A stretch of DNA of 43,820 nt from Candidatus Brockarchaeota archaeon (GCA_017601225.1 JAFNIX010000016.1:1-43820); one strand, 5' to 3'. Positions 23,989-32,309 are shown, counted from the first letter of the stretch. Translations and numbers: made by a program. Notes: generated by a model not told the origin, from the sequence alone.

Positions 23989-24666
23989 ATGTCTGCAACG
24001 CTTTCAGTCAGCAAGAGCATGCTGGAGGATGCTTTAAGGAAAGCGGTTTCCCCAGAGTACAACAGGCCCAGGAAGTTTCCGCAGAGCGTTGAAATGGTTG
24101 TGTGCCTAACCGGCGTAGACCTGTCTAAGCCGGATCAAAGGTTCACGGAGCTAGTGGAGCTTCCGCACAGCCCCTACAGGACGCCGCCTAAAATATGCGT
24201 TTTCACAGACGGCTCATTGACAACTGAGGCGAAGAACCTTGGATTAGACATTCTTTCGAGAGACGCTTTAAACAGCATGGCTGGCAAGAAGAAGAACTGT
24301 AGGAAAATCGCGCAGACCTATGATTTCTTCATCGCTGAGGCGCCGCTCATGCCGCTGGTCGGCAGGGTTCTCGGCCAGTTCCTCGGGCCTAAGAACAAGA
24401 TGCCTACACCGGTTCCACCCGCCTCGTCAATAACGCCTATTGTTGAAAGACTCAGGAGGAGCGTGAGGCTCGTGCTTAAAACCAGCCTCGCCGTCTCATG
24501 CAAAATAGGCCATGAGGAAATGCCTGTTCAACAGCTTCTGGAGAACGCTGGCGCAGTCCTGTCGGCGGTTGAGAGAAGGCTAACCCGTTCAGGATCAGTG
24601 AGATACGTAGGGTTTAAAACGACCATGGGCAGGATTGTTAAAGCATCGAGGGAGGCTAAGGCTTGA
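23989..24666 (+). CDS. rpl1: Large-subunit ribosomal protein uL1
   Basis: uL1 forms the mobile L1 stalk that guides E-site tRNA; in many archaea it also represses its own operon. I chose the ATG at 23989 because GGAGGGTG lies 7 nt upstream; a GTG at 23980 is in frame but overlaps uL11. Motifs: PEYNRPRKFPQSVEMVVCLT, ICVFTDGSLTTEAKNLGLDI, the signature GRVLGQFLGPKNKMPTPVPP, and a C-terminal region ending VRYVGFKTTMGRIVK. About 225 residues. Confidence 0.96.
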   Translation: MSATLSVSKSMLEDALRKAVSPEYNRPRKFPQSVEMVVCLTGVDLSKPDQRFTELVELPHSPYRTPPKICVFTDGSLTTEAKNLGLDILSRDALNSMAGKKKNCRKIAQTYDFFIAEAPLMPLVGRVLGQFLGPKNKMPTPVPPASSITPIVERLRRSVRLVLKTSLAVSCKIGHEEMPVQQLLENAGAVLSAVERRLTRSGSVRYVGFKTTMGRIVKASREAKA

Positions 24667-25511
24667 GCCAGCAGGTTCTTAAAGCAAGGGTTGTGGACGA
24701 GATCCTCCGCCTGATAGAGTCAAGCAGAACCGTTATGCTTGTCAACACTTTCAGGGTTAAAACCGTAACGATAAACGAGGCCAGGAGGAGGCTTAGGGGG
24801 AGAGCTATTCTTAAACACGTTAAGACAACACTCCTGCAGAAGGCTGCGGAGAAAACAGGCTCGCAAGCCTTAAGGGAATTCTTAAAGAAGCATGCTTCAA
24901 AGGGCTCTGTGATGCTGATTGTTTCAAACGAGGACCCGTATGAGCTTCAGCAGGAGCTTAAGAAGTATTCGATAAGGCTGCCCCTCAACGCCGGCGACAT
25001 TGTGGACAGGGAGATAGTTGTCCCCGCTGGAAACACTGGTCTCCCAGCCGGCCCAGTAATATCTTCCCTGAACGAGGTCGGCCTGCCGACGAGGATTGAA
25101 ACCGGAAGCATATGGATAACCAGGGACACTGTTGTCGCTAAGCCCGGGGACGTGGTTACGCCTCAGCTGGCCTCTGTCCTCTCAAAGCTCAACATAAGGC
25201 CGGTTGAAGCATTCTTAAAATCCTACGCTGCGATTCACAACGGCATAGTATACGGCGAGGAGGTTCTCTCAATAACCTTCGAGGACATTGTTAAGGATCT
25301 TACCAGGAGCGTTGAAAACGCTTTCAAGCTGTCTGTTGCAGCATTCTTCCCAACGCCTGAAAGCCTTGGAATAATGCTTAGGGAAGCCTTCTCCAAGGCG
25401 GTTACACTGGGAACTAGAGCACACTACTACGATGAGAACACGGTTAAAATACTGCTGCAGAAGGCGAAAGCAGAGGCACGGCAGCTGGAAGCCCTTGTTG
25501 AAAAAACCTAG
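24663..25511 (+). CDS. rpl10: Large-subunit ribosomal protein uL10 (P0), lacking the acidic tail
   Basis: uL10 is the stalk base that anchors P1 dimers. The start is TTG, overlapping the uL1 stop. The rRNA-binding domain (residues 1-100) has TVMLVNTFRVKTVTINEARR and AILKHVKTTLLQKAAEK. The archaeal insertion domain follows with VPAGNTGLPAGPVISSLNEV and RIETGSIWITRDTVVAKPGD. The helical spine for P1 binding ends with VKILLQKAKAEARQLEALVE. At 282 residues it stops right after this helix, whereas archaeal uL10 is usually about 330-340 residues with an acidic Ala/Glu tail ending like P1. That tail is missing. Confidence 0.93.
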   Translation: MSQQVLKARVVDEILRLIESSRTVMLVNTFRVKTVTINEARRRLRGRAILKHVKTTLLQKAAEKTGSQALREFLKKHASKGSVMLIVSNEDPYELQQELKKYSIRLPLNAGDIVDREIVVPAGNTGLPAGPVISSLNEVGLPTRIETGSIWITRDTVVAKPGDVVTPQLASVLSKLNIRPVEAFLKSYAAIHNGIVYGEEVLSITFEDIVKDLTRSVENAFKLSVAAFFPTPESLGIMLREAFSKAVTLGTRAHYYDENTVKILLQKAKAEARQLEALVEKT

Positions 25512-25615
25512 AGCCGGGAATCTTTACGACTACACGGTTAAATGGATGCTTTGACCAATTCAACGGTTAAAGAGGTTTAAGCAGGCTTAAAAGATGTTTA
25601 GAAGAACGGATAAAA

Positions 25616-25625
25616 GCTTAAAAAC
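25616..25625 (+). promoter_or_regulatory. TATA box for the P1 stalk protein gene
   Basis: GCTTAAAAAC lies in the 150-nt gap between uL10 and P1, about 48 nt before the chosen ATG at 25668. GAGGTG at 25655-25660 is a ribosome binding site 7 nt before that ATG. P1 is needed in several copies per ribosome, so a separate promoter is reasonable. Confidence 0.5.
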
Positions 25626-25667
25626 ACCCCGTGTAAGAATGCTCAGAAAATTCTGAGGTGGATGCTG

Positions 25668-25967
25668 ATGTCTGAATACATCCATGCGGCACTGCTCCTG
25701 CACTCCGCGAAGCAGGAGATTACAGAGGACAGGATAAAAGCCATAATTAGGGCGGCCGGCATAGAGCCGGATGAAGCCAGGATTAAAGTACTCGTCTCCT
25801 CGCTTTCAAAAGTGAACATCGACGAAGTATTGTCGACGCCGCTGGCAATAGGCCCAGTGGCACCGGCTGCGCCAGCAGCCCCGCAGGCGCCGGCTGAGAA
25901 GAAGGAGGAGAAGGAGGAAGAGAAGCCAGCCGAGGAAATGGCTGGGCTCGGCGCGCTTTTCGAGTAA
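25668..25967 (+). CDS. rpl12: Ribosomal stalk protein P1 (archaeal L12)
   Basis: The archaeal stalk protein (about 99 residues from the ATG at 25668) recruits translation GTPases through its C-terminal tail. The N-terminal dimerisation domain is [20 protein letters not shown]. An Ala/Pro hinge follows ([14 protein letters not shown]), then a Lys/Glu linker and the factor-binding tail MAGLGALFE. An upstream ATG at 25662 is too close to the Shine-Dalgarno site. It is the last gene of the operon, followed by a hairpin and T-run. Confidence 0.95.
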   Translation: MSEYIHAALLLHSAKQEITEDRIKAIIRAAGIEPDEARIKVLVSSLSKVNIDEVLSTPLAIGPVAPAAPAAPQAPAEKKEEKEEEKPAEEMAGLGALFE

Positions 25968-25969
25968 CC

Positions 25970-26027
25970 GTTTTCAAAACAGCAGCGAACAATTTCCCAA
26001 GCCCTATGCTTGAAAACGCGATTTTTT
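25970..26027 (+). terminator. Hairpin plus T-run after the P1 gene
   Basis: A perfect 8-bp inverted repeat, GTTTTCAA (25970-25977) and TTGAAAAC (26010-26017), with a 32-nt loop, is followed 4 nt later by six T (26022-26027). Archaeal RNA polymerase mainly ends at T-runs; the stem may stabilise the 3' end. The downstream gene runs the opposite way, so the T-run also separates convergent transcripts. Confidence 0.5.
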
Positions 26028-26041
26028 AGCCGGGAAAAACA

Positions 26042-27067
26042 CTAAAGCATTACTTTCATCTTCTCGTTCGCAGACCTGTAGGCAGCGTCTATCACTTCCT
26101 GAGCCCTATAGCCGTCGTAGCCGGAAACCGGCGGCTTGCCTCCGGCAACAATAGAGTTGACAAACATCCTGATCAAGTATTCATGCGGCTCACCTATCTC
26201 AGGCAGCGGGGGAGTAATCATCCTGACTCTACCATCCTCCGAATACCTCCTGTTCCTCGTGTACAACACTATCTTGTTTTCCCCAAGATTGCACAATACG
26301 GTTCCCTGGTCACCGTAAAGCTCAACCGGCCATTGCTCATTCTGCTGAGTCCAGCTGACATCCACAAGCGCGTGAACAGAATTCTCAAACAGTATTAAAA
26401 CCATCGCATTATCCTCAACCCCTATGCCTTCTATGTTACTGCTTATTTCAGCTGAAACGCTTCTCGCCTCCGAGCCGACGAACATTCTTGAAAGATCAAT
26501 CCAGTGAGAGCCTATATCCATCAGCACCCCGCCTCCGGATTTCTCCCTGTTGAAAAGCCACTCCCTCATAGGGGCTGAAGGGGGAACCGCCTCCAGAATA
26601 TCGTAGCCCACTCTAAACCTCGCCTGAATAAGCCTGCCTATCGCGCCCTCGTTCAAAAGTTCTTTCGCCTTAACATGCTGGGGCAGAAACCTGTTTTGAA
26701 AATCAACCCCGAAATACAAGCCTCTTTTACGGGCCTCATCCACCATTTCCTTCGCCTCCCTAGAGTTCAACGCCAGAGGCTTTTCGCAGAAAACATTCAC
26801 GTTCGACTTAAACACATCCATAACAATATCCCTATGAGTGAAAGGAGGAGTGCAAACACTTATCAAATCCAGATCATTCTCCCTCAACATAGCCTCATAG
26901 CTCCCATAGGCCTTCGCATTAAACCCTCTAGCCAAAGATTCAGCCCGCTCCCTAACGATATCGGAAACCGCCACAATCTTGACGAAACCAATCTTCGAAT
27001 ACGCTGACGCATGCACCCTAGCAATACCCCCGCTCCCAATTATCCCAACCCTAACCTCTTTGCTCAT
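26042..27067 (-). CDS. Gfo/Idh/MocA family dehydrogenase
   Basis: An NAD(P)-dependent sugar or inositol dehydrogenase-like protein, 341 residues from the ATG at 27067. It has the N-terminal Rossmann fold with VGIIGSGGIARVHASAYSKI, the DLISVCTPPFTHRDIV strand, and the family EKP motif in VFCEKPLALNSREA. The C-terminal alpha/beta domain includes GGVLMDIGSHWIDLSRMF, whose Asp and His are in the usual active-site positions. The substrate cannot be predicted from sequence. TAATAAATTA lies about 31 nt upstream. An in-frame extension to 27136 would cover the promoter and is unlikely. Confidence 0.88.
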   Translation of the reverse strand: MSKEVRVGIIGSGGIARVHASAYSKIGFVKIVAVSDIVRERAESLARGFNAKAYGSYEAMLRENDLDLISVCTPPFTHRDIVMDVFKSNVNVFCEKPLALNSREAKEMVDEARKRGLYFGVDFQNRFLPQHVKAKELLNEGAIGRLIQARFRVGYDILEAVPPSAPMREWLFNREKSGGGVLMDIGSHWIDLSRMFVGSEARSVSAEISSNIEGIGVEDNAMVLILFENSVHALVDVSWTQQNEQWPVELYGDQGTVLCNLGENKIVLYTRNRRYSEDGRVRMITPPLPEIGEPHEYLIRMFVNSIVAGGKPPVSGYDGYRAQEVIDAAYRSANEKMKVML

Positions 27068-27094
27068 AGCCAAGGCCAACGCAGCTAGACCAGT

Positions 27095-27104
27095 TAATAA
27101 ATTA
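27095..27104 (-). promoter_or_regulatory. TATA-like box for the Gfo/Idh/MocA gene
   Basis: TAATTTATTA on the minus strand is centred about 32 nt before the ATG at 27067. This predicts a leaderless or short-leader transcript and supports the shorter start. Confidence 0.5.
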
Positions 27105-27109
27105 AACGT

Positions 27110-27517
27110 TACGGTTAACCAGGCTAAGCAGGACACACGTTAAGAAAATCATTCACAGCCCCCACCTGTTGAGGCGACTCGTGAAAAACGCTAATCCTAA
27201 ACCACGCATCCTAACCGCATGCTACTTTTCTTTAAGCCAAGGATCTATAATGTCCCGTGTCATCATTTCCCTGAATACCTCGCAGTAATACTCTTTAAAC
27301 TTTCAAACTCACACCTACCTCTCTCCAATACACTATTTTTTAAAAACCTCCGAGATTTAAGCAAATATACTGTAAGGCTCTTAAAAATAGCGGTTGCAGA
27401 ATTTAGCCGATTGGACTAGTGCATGTCGGATTTATCAACAATCTCTTAAAATACTAGGCTTCCCCACGGGAAAACTTTAAAACATGATTCTTGTGTCAAT
27501 AACCGGATTAAGATATA
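27110..27517. other. AT-rich spacer with a possible small gene remnant
   Basis: No intact gene is convincing here. On the minus strand a short TTG-started frame near 27320-27265 (MERGRCEFESLK) and a second frame ending at 27222 (KEYYCEVFREMMTRDIID) read like one small protein of about 35 residues if a one-base shift is allowed, which may be a decayed gene. A plus-strand frame at 27219-27419 has no supporting features. CTTTAAAAC at 27474-27482 is the likely tRNA-Val promoter. Confidence 0.25.
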
Positions 27518-27591
27518 GGGCCGATCGTCTAAATGGCTAGGACACCTGCCTGACGCGCAGGAAGTTGCCGGTTCGAGTCCGGCTCGGCCCA
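27518..27591 (+). tRNA. tRNA-Val (anticodon GAC)
   Basis: The cloverleaf is complete: acceptor GGGCCGA pairs with TCGGCCC; D stem GTCT with GGAC; anticodon stem CCTGC with GCAGG around the loop CTGACGC, giving anticodon GAC (valine, GUC codons); T stem GCCGG with CCGGC around TTCGAGT. The discriminator base is A and CCA is not encoded, as is common in archaea. There is no intron. A TATA-like box lies about 40 nt upstream and a T-rich stretch follows. Confidence 0.97.
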
Positions 27592-27748
27592 TCCATCACT
27601 CTTCTTTTCCACCATCTGTTTAAAGAATAAGGCTTAAGCGTATTCTCAAGGCTGCACTACTAGCTGCATCAGTCACACGGTGATCAACCTTGAGCGATGG
27701 CCTAGGGTAATTTTATTACGACTGGTTGCTTCGCAGCATGTTGCTAGC

Positions 27749-27755
27749 TTTATAA
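27749..27755 (+). promoter_or_regulatory. TATA box for the xylulokinase gene
   Basis: TTTATAA is centred about 30 nt before the ATG at 27782, consistent with a leaderless transcript. The 190-nt spacer after tRNA-Val holds no other gene that I can support. Confidence 0.5.
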
Positions 27756-27781
27756 GACTACTGTGAGCGTCATCTGTTAAA

Positions 27782-29326
27782 ATGGTGGTGCGGGCTGAGC
27801 CTCCTTTCATGCTCGGCGTGGATCTTGGAACGTCAAGCGTTAAGGCGATGCTGGTTGACAGCGTGGGCACGGTGTTGTCGAGCGCGAGCAGGCCGTACCC
27901 GATTGAGTCGCCTATTCCAGGATGGTGCGAGCAGGATCCTGCGGTATGGTGGCTGAGCGTCAAGGAGGCTGTTCGCGAGCTTCTCAGTAAAACAGGGGTA
28001 AACGGGGATTCTGTTTCAAGCCTATGCGTCTCCGGCCAGATGCATGGAATGGTTCTTCTAAACGGTTCCGGAGAGGTTTTGAGGCCTGCGATAATATGGT
28101 CTGACAACAGGAGTAGGAGTCAACGCGTGCAGATTGAGAACGCGCTTGGAGTGGAAGCGTTGATAGAGATAGCTGGGAACAGGGCGGCCACCGGCTTCGC
28201 CGCCGTAAGCTTCCTATGGGTCAGGCAGAACGAGCCGAGGATCGCGGCGTCTGTGAAAACACTGCTGTTCCCAAAGGATTATATTAGGATGAGGCTTACG
28301 GGTGTTGTCTGCACGGATTTCAGCGACGCTTCAGGATCCCTGCTTCTAGACATACGTAGAAGACAATGGTCCCAGGAGATAGCGTCCATCGTAGGCATAG
28401 GGCTAGACGCTCTCCCCGAGATCAGGGGCTCGCATGAGGCTGCTGGAGAGCTCAGCGGAAAGGCGGCGGGAGAGCTTGGCTTAAGGCCTGGGACGATTGT
28501 TGCAACAGGCGGCGGAGACTCGATGGTTGGAGCACTGGGCTGCGGCGTGACGCGTGAAGGAGTCTGGTCGGTTAACATAGGCACCGGCGGCCAGGTTCTA
28601 AGCCCGACGGCCAGGCCGGTGGTTGACAGGATGGGTCGGACTAATACTTTCTGCCACGCTGCCCCAGACATGTGGGTTGTCCAGGGCTCAACGCTTTCAG
28701 CAGGCCTATCCCTAAGATGGTTCAGAGACGCTCTTTCAGGAGGGGAGAAACGCCTCTCGGAAGCCTGCGGAGTAGATGTTTACGATGTTTTAACCATGGA
28801 GGCCGCTAGGGTGCCGCCGGGTTCAAAAGGCCTCGTCTTCCTACCGTACCTGATAGGGGAGAGGACTCCATACAACGATCCTGCTGCGAGAAGCGTCTTC
28901 TTCGGCCTCACCCTTTCACACGGTAAGGCGCACATGGTTAGGGCTGTCCTGGAAGGCGTAGCTTTCTCGTTGAGAGATTGCAAGCAGGTTTTAACAGGGC
29001 TCGGGTTGAAGCCTGAGAAACTGGTTTTCAGAGGAGGAGGCTCAGGCAGCATGCTCTGGAGAGAAATACTGGCTAACGTTCTCTCGGAAACGGTTGTGAG
29101 CGCTGCTCAGCTTAACGATGTCGCCTTCGGCTCATGCCTGCTAGCCGGGACCGCCTGCGGCTTGTGGAGGGACTTGAATCAGGCCTGTGCTCAGACAGTT
29201 AAGTATGGTGATTCATCATCCCCAGACCCCGAGGCTTCAAAACTCTACGATAAACAGTACCGTCTCTACGTTTCCCTCTACAGTCACCTTAAGCCTCTTT
29301 TCCAGCTTCTCGCGGAGCAAAGGTAA
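27782..29326 (+). CDS. xylB: Xylulokinase-like FGGY carbohydrate kinase
   Basis: It probably phosphorylates D-xylulose with ATP, feeding pentoses into central metabolism. The 514-residue FGGY kinase has the N-terminal phosphate motif DLGTSSVKAMLVDS (residues about 14-27), the xylulokinase-type substrate segment CVSGQMHGMVLLNGSG, IIWSDNRSRSQ, then GGGDSMVGALGCGVT and the C-terminal ATP-binding GLVFLPYLIGERTPYNDPAA and FRGGGSGSMLWREILANVLS. SGQMHG is typical of xylulokinases rather than glycerol kinases. It stands alone, but a GH10 xylanase lies about 8 kb downstream. No xylose isomerase is in the window. Confidence 0.87.
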   Translation: MVVRAEPPFMLGVDLGTSSVKAMLVDSVGTVLSSASRPYPIESPIPGWCEQDPAVWWLSVKEAVRELLSKTGVNGDSVSSLCVSGQMHGMVLLNGSGEVLRPAIIWSDNRSRSQRVQIENALGVEALIEIAGNRAATGFAAVSFLWVRQNEPRIAASVKTLLFPKDYIRMRLTGVVCTDFSDASGSLLLDIRRRQWSQEIASIVGIGLDALPEIRGSHEAAGELSGKAAGELGLRPGTIVATGGGDSMVGALGCGVTREGVWSVNIGTGGQVLSPTARPVVDRMGRTNTFCHAAPDMWVVQGSTLSAGLSLRWFRDALSGGEKRLSEACGVDVYDVLTMEAARVPPGSKGLVFLPYLIGERTPYNDPAARSVFFGLTLSHGKAHMVRAVLEGVAFSLRDCKQVLTGLGLKPEKLVFRGGGSGSMLWREILANVLSETVVSAAQLNDVAFGSCLLAGTACGLWRDLNQACAQTVKYGDSSSPDPEASKLYDKQYRLYVSLYSHLKPLFQLLAEQR

Positions 29327-29528
29327 GGTGGCTAACTGCCGTTTCACGCGGAGATGGTTTAAAATCTGATTAAAGAGTACGGAAAGAATAGGCAAACATT
29401 ACAATCGGAGCAAACTTAGGTTTAAACAGAGTGGGTTCAGTAAGATGCTTGTCAAGAAGCTCTATTAAATCCTATTATGTATCCTGAAAAAGGAAAACCG
29501 AAGAGTTGCCTTTTACAAAGGATGAAAC

Positions 29529-30464
29529 CTAATCGTACGCTTCTATGCTTCTCAGATATAGGTGGATATCACTCCTTAGTCCAAGCAAGTATGGTAATAA
29601 TGCTACGGGGAGTTCATTTACTGGTTTATCATTTACTGTAATTCTAGTATTGTTCGATGTTCTAGTGGGCCCAGGCATTCTTATGCTCATTATGATTCCA
29701 GTGTTTCTTTCGATTGATACGCTGGGCATGCTCCATATAGTATCATTACCATAGTGTATTATCTCCAGCACATCGTTTCCAGAAATCCTTGATATTTTTT
29801 CATACAGCTCCCATATTGGAGGCTTAACATTAAGTCCACTTATCCACCACGTGCGGTTGAGCTCTGGGATGCATACCTTGTCCTCCTTAAGATAGACTAG
29901 TGTTGTGAAGGTTTTTGATGCCCATACTGGGGACGGTGGTGGATAGTTGCTTATCTTCGGCTCAAGGGTTCCCAGCGGGATGAACTCAGCGTTGAAAAGG
30001 ATGATTCTGTCTTCTAAGGGCTGGAACAGCGGAAGCAAAACTCCAACATCCTTCCCCTGCCAGTAGAACCTTTCAGTAGCTGGATCATATTCGAATGTAG
30101 CGCATCTTCTAAACGCTGATTCCTTATACGTACTACTTTTATTCTCGGCAAAATCCTTGCTAAATAGCCCAAGTCCCCTAACGTCAACTGTAAGGTTCAC
30201 AACATACCCATTCCCAGTTTTTATAAGCTCCATGGTTAGGGTTGCATTAGGATTGCTGAACAACAAATCATTCCCAGGCTCATATTCAACGCAAACGGCA
30301 TGAAGATCATATTTTAATACCAGCCTCCTCAAGTTTCTCGTTCTCAATGAACTTTCAGAAGCTTTTAGAATGGGAGCCATGAACAATATGAAAAAGAGGA
30401 TCATCAGAGCTGGCACTATTATCGTCAACATAGAGGTTTTCCCCATGTTCCTAGAAATCTTCAT
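29529..30464 (-). CDS. Membrane-anchored extracellular protein of unknown function
   Basis: I do not recognise the family. The 311-residue protein has an N-terminal anchor (MLTIIVPALMILFFILFMAP, residues about 12-31) and a long outside domain with several N-glycosylation-type sites (NKSS, NRTW, NDTI, NNTR), many aromatic residues and only a few Cys. It lies 14 nt downstream of a decayed or non-canonical small secreted-protein gene on the same strand, apparently as an operon, with GAGGTGA as the likely ribosome binding site. Base composition is more AT-rich than the ribosomal regions. Confidence 0.65.
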   Translation of the reverse strand: MKISRNMGKTSMLTIIVPALMILFFILFMAPILKASESSLRTRNLRRLVLKYDLHAVCVEYEPGNDLLFSNPNATLTMELIKTGNGYVVNLTVDVRGLGLFSKDFAENKSSTYKESAFRRCATFEYDPATERFYWQGKDVGVLLPLFQPLEDRIILFNAEFIPLGTLEPKISNYPPPSPVWASKTFTTLVYLKEDKVCIPELNRTWWISGLNVKPPIWELYEKISRISGNDVLEIIHYGNDTIWSMPSVSIERNTGIIMSIRMPGPTRTSNNTRITVNDKPVNELPVALLPYLLGLRSDIHLYLRSIEAYD

Positions 30465-30478
30465 TATCCGGTCACCTC

Positions 30479-30904
30479 TCAGGTACTACCTGGAGGGCCA
30501 ATGTCTGCAAATGTAAACAAGTCTCCATAATAGGCAGATGCCGTCCCTGTAGAGTAAGCGTATACAATATTTTGCATATAATAAGTTCTTCTAATCTCAT
30601 AAAATCCGAAGAAACTCCAACTCCCATCTCCATATGCTCTTACCCAATAAGAATTCCATAACTCATATCCTTCAAGGGCCCAATGCGTGTCAACGCAATC
30701 TCCAAAACCGATTCTATGGTATTCAGCATAGTATAAGCCACCCGGATTGTAAAGACCACGTACCTCCGAATATACAGCAGTGAATCCGAGCCATTTAGGA
30801 TCCTAATCGTAATCATAATCTTCTAGCGCGAAACACAAAACTATTGGAGTAATAATAAGGAAGAGTGAAAGTTTTATAACTAAGTAATTCCTTATACTTC
30901 TAAT
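30479..30904 (-). pseudogene. Small secreted aromatic-rich protein with no standard start codon and an in-frame TAG
   Basis: A 142-codon minus-strand frame encodes a clear signal-like segment (VIKLSLFLIITPIVLCFA), then EDYDYD, an in-frame TAG (30803-30805), then 107 codons rich in Tyr, Trp and Gly (LYNPGGLYYAEYHRIGFGD, WVRAYGDGSWSFFGFYEI) to a TGA at 30479. There is no ATG, GTG or TTG before the signal segment. A perfect GGAGGTG lies 7 nt before an ATT codon, where a start would be expected, and TATA-like sequence lies further upstream. It is either a recent pseudogene, a gene using an odd start and TAG read-through, or a locus with sequencing errors. Confidence 0.55.
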
Positions 30905-30986
30905 TTTACTCCACCTCCGTGAGAAAGAAGAAGGAGGAGCTTAAAAAATTTATTTTATAATAATAAAATTTTTAAGGTCACGCCAT

Positions 30987-32000
30987 CTAAGTCTTTATGT
31001 TCTCACCATAAGGCGGCTGTATTATGCCTTTCTCGGTTATTATTCCCGAGATAAGCTCCGGCGGAGTAACGTCGAACGCAGGGTTAATGACCTCAACTCC
31101 CTCCACAGTGATAAGCCTGCCTAGGAAATGAGTTACCTCAGAAGGATCCCTCTCCTCAATAGGAATATCGCTGGGCTTCGTTGAAAGGTCGAAGGTTGAC
31201 GATGGTGCTGCAACGTAGAACGGCACGCCGTAGTGCTTCGCCAAAACCGCCAGCGTCAATGTTCCAATCTTGTTCGCAACATGCCCTGTTGCAAGAATCC
31301 TATCGGCGCCAACGAGAACCTTGTCAACCATGCCCCTAGCCATAACGTATCCAGCCATTGAGTCGCAGATCAGCTTAAACGGGACACCGTACTTCTTAAG
31401 CTCCCAGGCGGTGAGCCTCGCACCCTGGAGCAGCGGCCTGGTTTCAGTGGCTAATACTGAAATCCTCCTACCCTCCTCCCAGGCGAGCCTTATTATACCT
31501 AGGGCAGTGCCATACTCCACGGTGCCCAGGCCGCCAGTGTTGCAGTGCGTAAGAATCCTGTCCCCATCCCTGACGAGTTCCAAACCGTTCCTAGCGATCC
31601 TCAGGTTTGTCTCAACATCCTCGTCAGCAATCCTGCCGGCCTCCTCGAGAAGCCTCTTCTTCAAATCCTTCACCGTCTTGGCCTCCTCCATCTTCCTCAA
31701 GCATCTTTCAACCGCCCAGCCCAGATTCCGCCCAGTAGGCCTAGCTAGCCTAAGCTCCTCCGAAGCCTTCAAAATCCTTTTTTTCAGCTTCTCAACATCA
31801 CTCCCCCCGTATCTTAAAGCCTCCAGGGAAAGGCCGTATGCTGCGGCAACCCCGATTAACGGAGCGCCCCTGATCTGCATTCTCCTTATCGCGGAAGCAA
31901 CTTGACGGGAGCTCGTGAGCCTAAGCCAACTCTCCCTGTAAGGCAGTTTAGAGGAGTCAAGAGCATAAACCACCCCGTTCCTGAAGAATATGCTCCTCAA
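30987..32000 (-). CDS. mtnA: S-methyl-5-thioribose-1-phosphate isomerase (MtnA)
   Basis: It isomerises methylthioribose-1-phosphate to methylthioribulose-1-phosphate, salvaging the by-product of SAM-dependent reactions. The 337-residue protein is of the eIF2B-alpha/MtnA fold, with RRMQIRGAPLIGVAAAYGLS, the catalytic Cys at about 153 in THCNTGGLGTVEYGTALG, ATETRPLLQGARLTAWEL and the catalytic Asp at about 233 in VLVGADRI. A related enzyme, ribose-1,5-bisphosphate isomerase, is the main alternative, but RGAPLIGVAAAYG favours MtnA. The start is TTG with an AT-rich box about 27 nt upstream. It is divergent from tRNA-Leu. Confidence 0.9.
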   Translation of the reverse strand: MRSIFFRNGVVYALDSSKLPYRESWLRLTSSRQVASAIRRMQIRGAPLIGVAAAYGLSLEALRYGGSDVEKLKKRILKASEELRLARPTGRNLGWAVERCLRKMEEAKTVKDLKKRLLEEAGRIADEDVETNLRIARNGLELVRDGDRILTHCNTGGLGTVEYGTALGIIRLAWEEGRRISVLATETRPLLQGARLTAWELKKYGVPFKLICDSMAGYVMARGMVDKVLVGADRILATGHVANKIGTLTLAVLAKHYGVPFYVAAPSSTFDLSTKPSDIPIEERDPSEVTHFLGRLITVEGVEVINPAFDVTPPELISGIITEKGIIQPPYGENIKT

Positions 32001-32047
32001 CCCGTTTAAAGAAACAGCCAGGGGAATTAAAACTTGCGGAAAAACAC

Positions 32048-32053
32048 TTATAT
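32048..32053 (+). promoter_or_regulatory. TATA box for tRNA-Leu
   Basis: TTATAT is centred about 30 nt before the tRNA 5' end, the usual spacing for archaeal tRNA promoters. Confidence 0.6.
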
Positions 32054-32079
32054 CCGGAAACGCGAGGAAGTTTTGCTAG

Positions 32080-32164
32080 GCGGAGGTCGCGTAGCCTGGC
32101 CAATCGCGCGAGGCTTAGGACCTCGTCCCGAAGGGGTTCGTGGGTTCAAATCCCACCCTCCGCA
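32080..32164 (+). tRNA. tRNA-Leu (anticodon UAG)
   Basis: Acceptor GCGGAGG pairs with CCTCCGC. The anticodon arm CGAGG-CTTAGGA-CCTCG gives anticodon TAG (leucine, CUA codons). A long class II variable arm (TCCCGAAGGGGTTC) follows, then the T arm GTGGG-TTCAAAT-CCCAC and discriminator A. CCA is not encoded and there is no intron. The scarred region with toxin-antitoxin remnants begins about 70 nt downstream, so it may have served as an integration target, but I see no duplicated 3' end. Confidence 0.97.
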
Positions 32165-32233
32165 TCGTTTTCAGATTAACAATACTGAAACACACGGGTT
32201 ATTCTAATATGATAACCCTTGCTTGCTAAAAGC

Positions 32234-32308
32234 TATCCGCCGAGTATGGAAGCTATCAGTACTCCAACCGGGTTAACGGAGAAAGAGATACTGCTTGCAC
32301 TCGAGTAA
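32234..32308 (+). pseudogene. Remnant of a DUF433-like antitoxin gene
   Basis: A 24-codon frame ending in TAA encodes PTGLTEKEILLALE, which resembles the helix-turn-helix end of DUF433 antitoxins, but upstream stops leave no complete gene. Directly downstream is the remnant of a PIN-like DUF5615 toxin, the usual partner of DUF433, and this pairing supports the assignment. I cannot see the N-terminal part. Confidence 0.4.
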
Positions 32309-32309
32309 G

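Noticed and set aside
27219..27419. Plus-strand frame of 66 codons before tRNA-Val
   Set aside because: It has no ribosome binding site, an odd composition and no features; the minus strand here reads more like protein.
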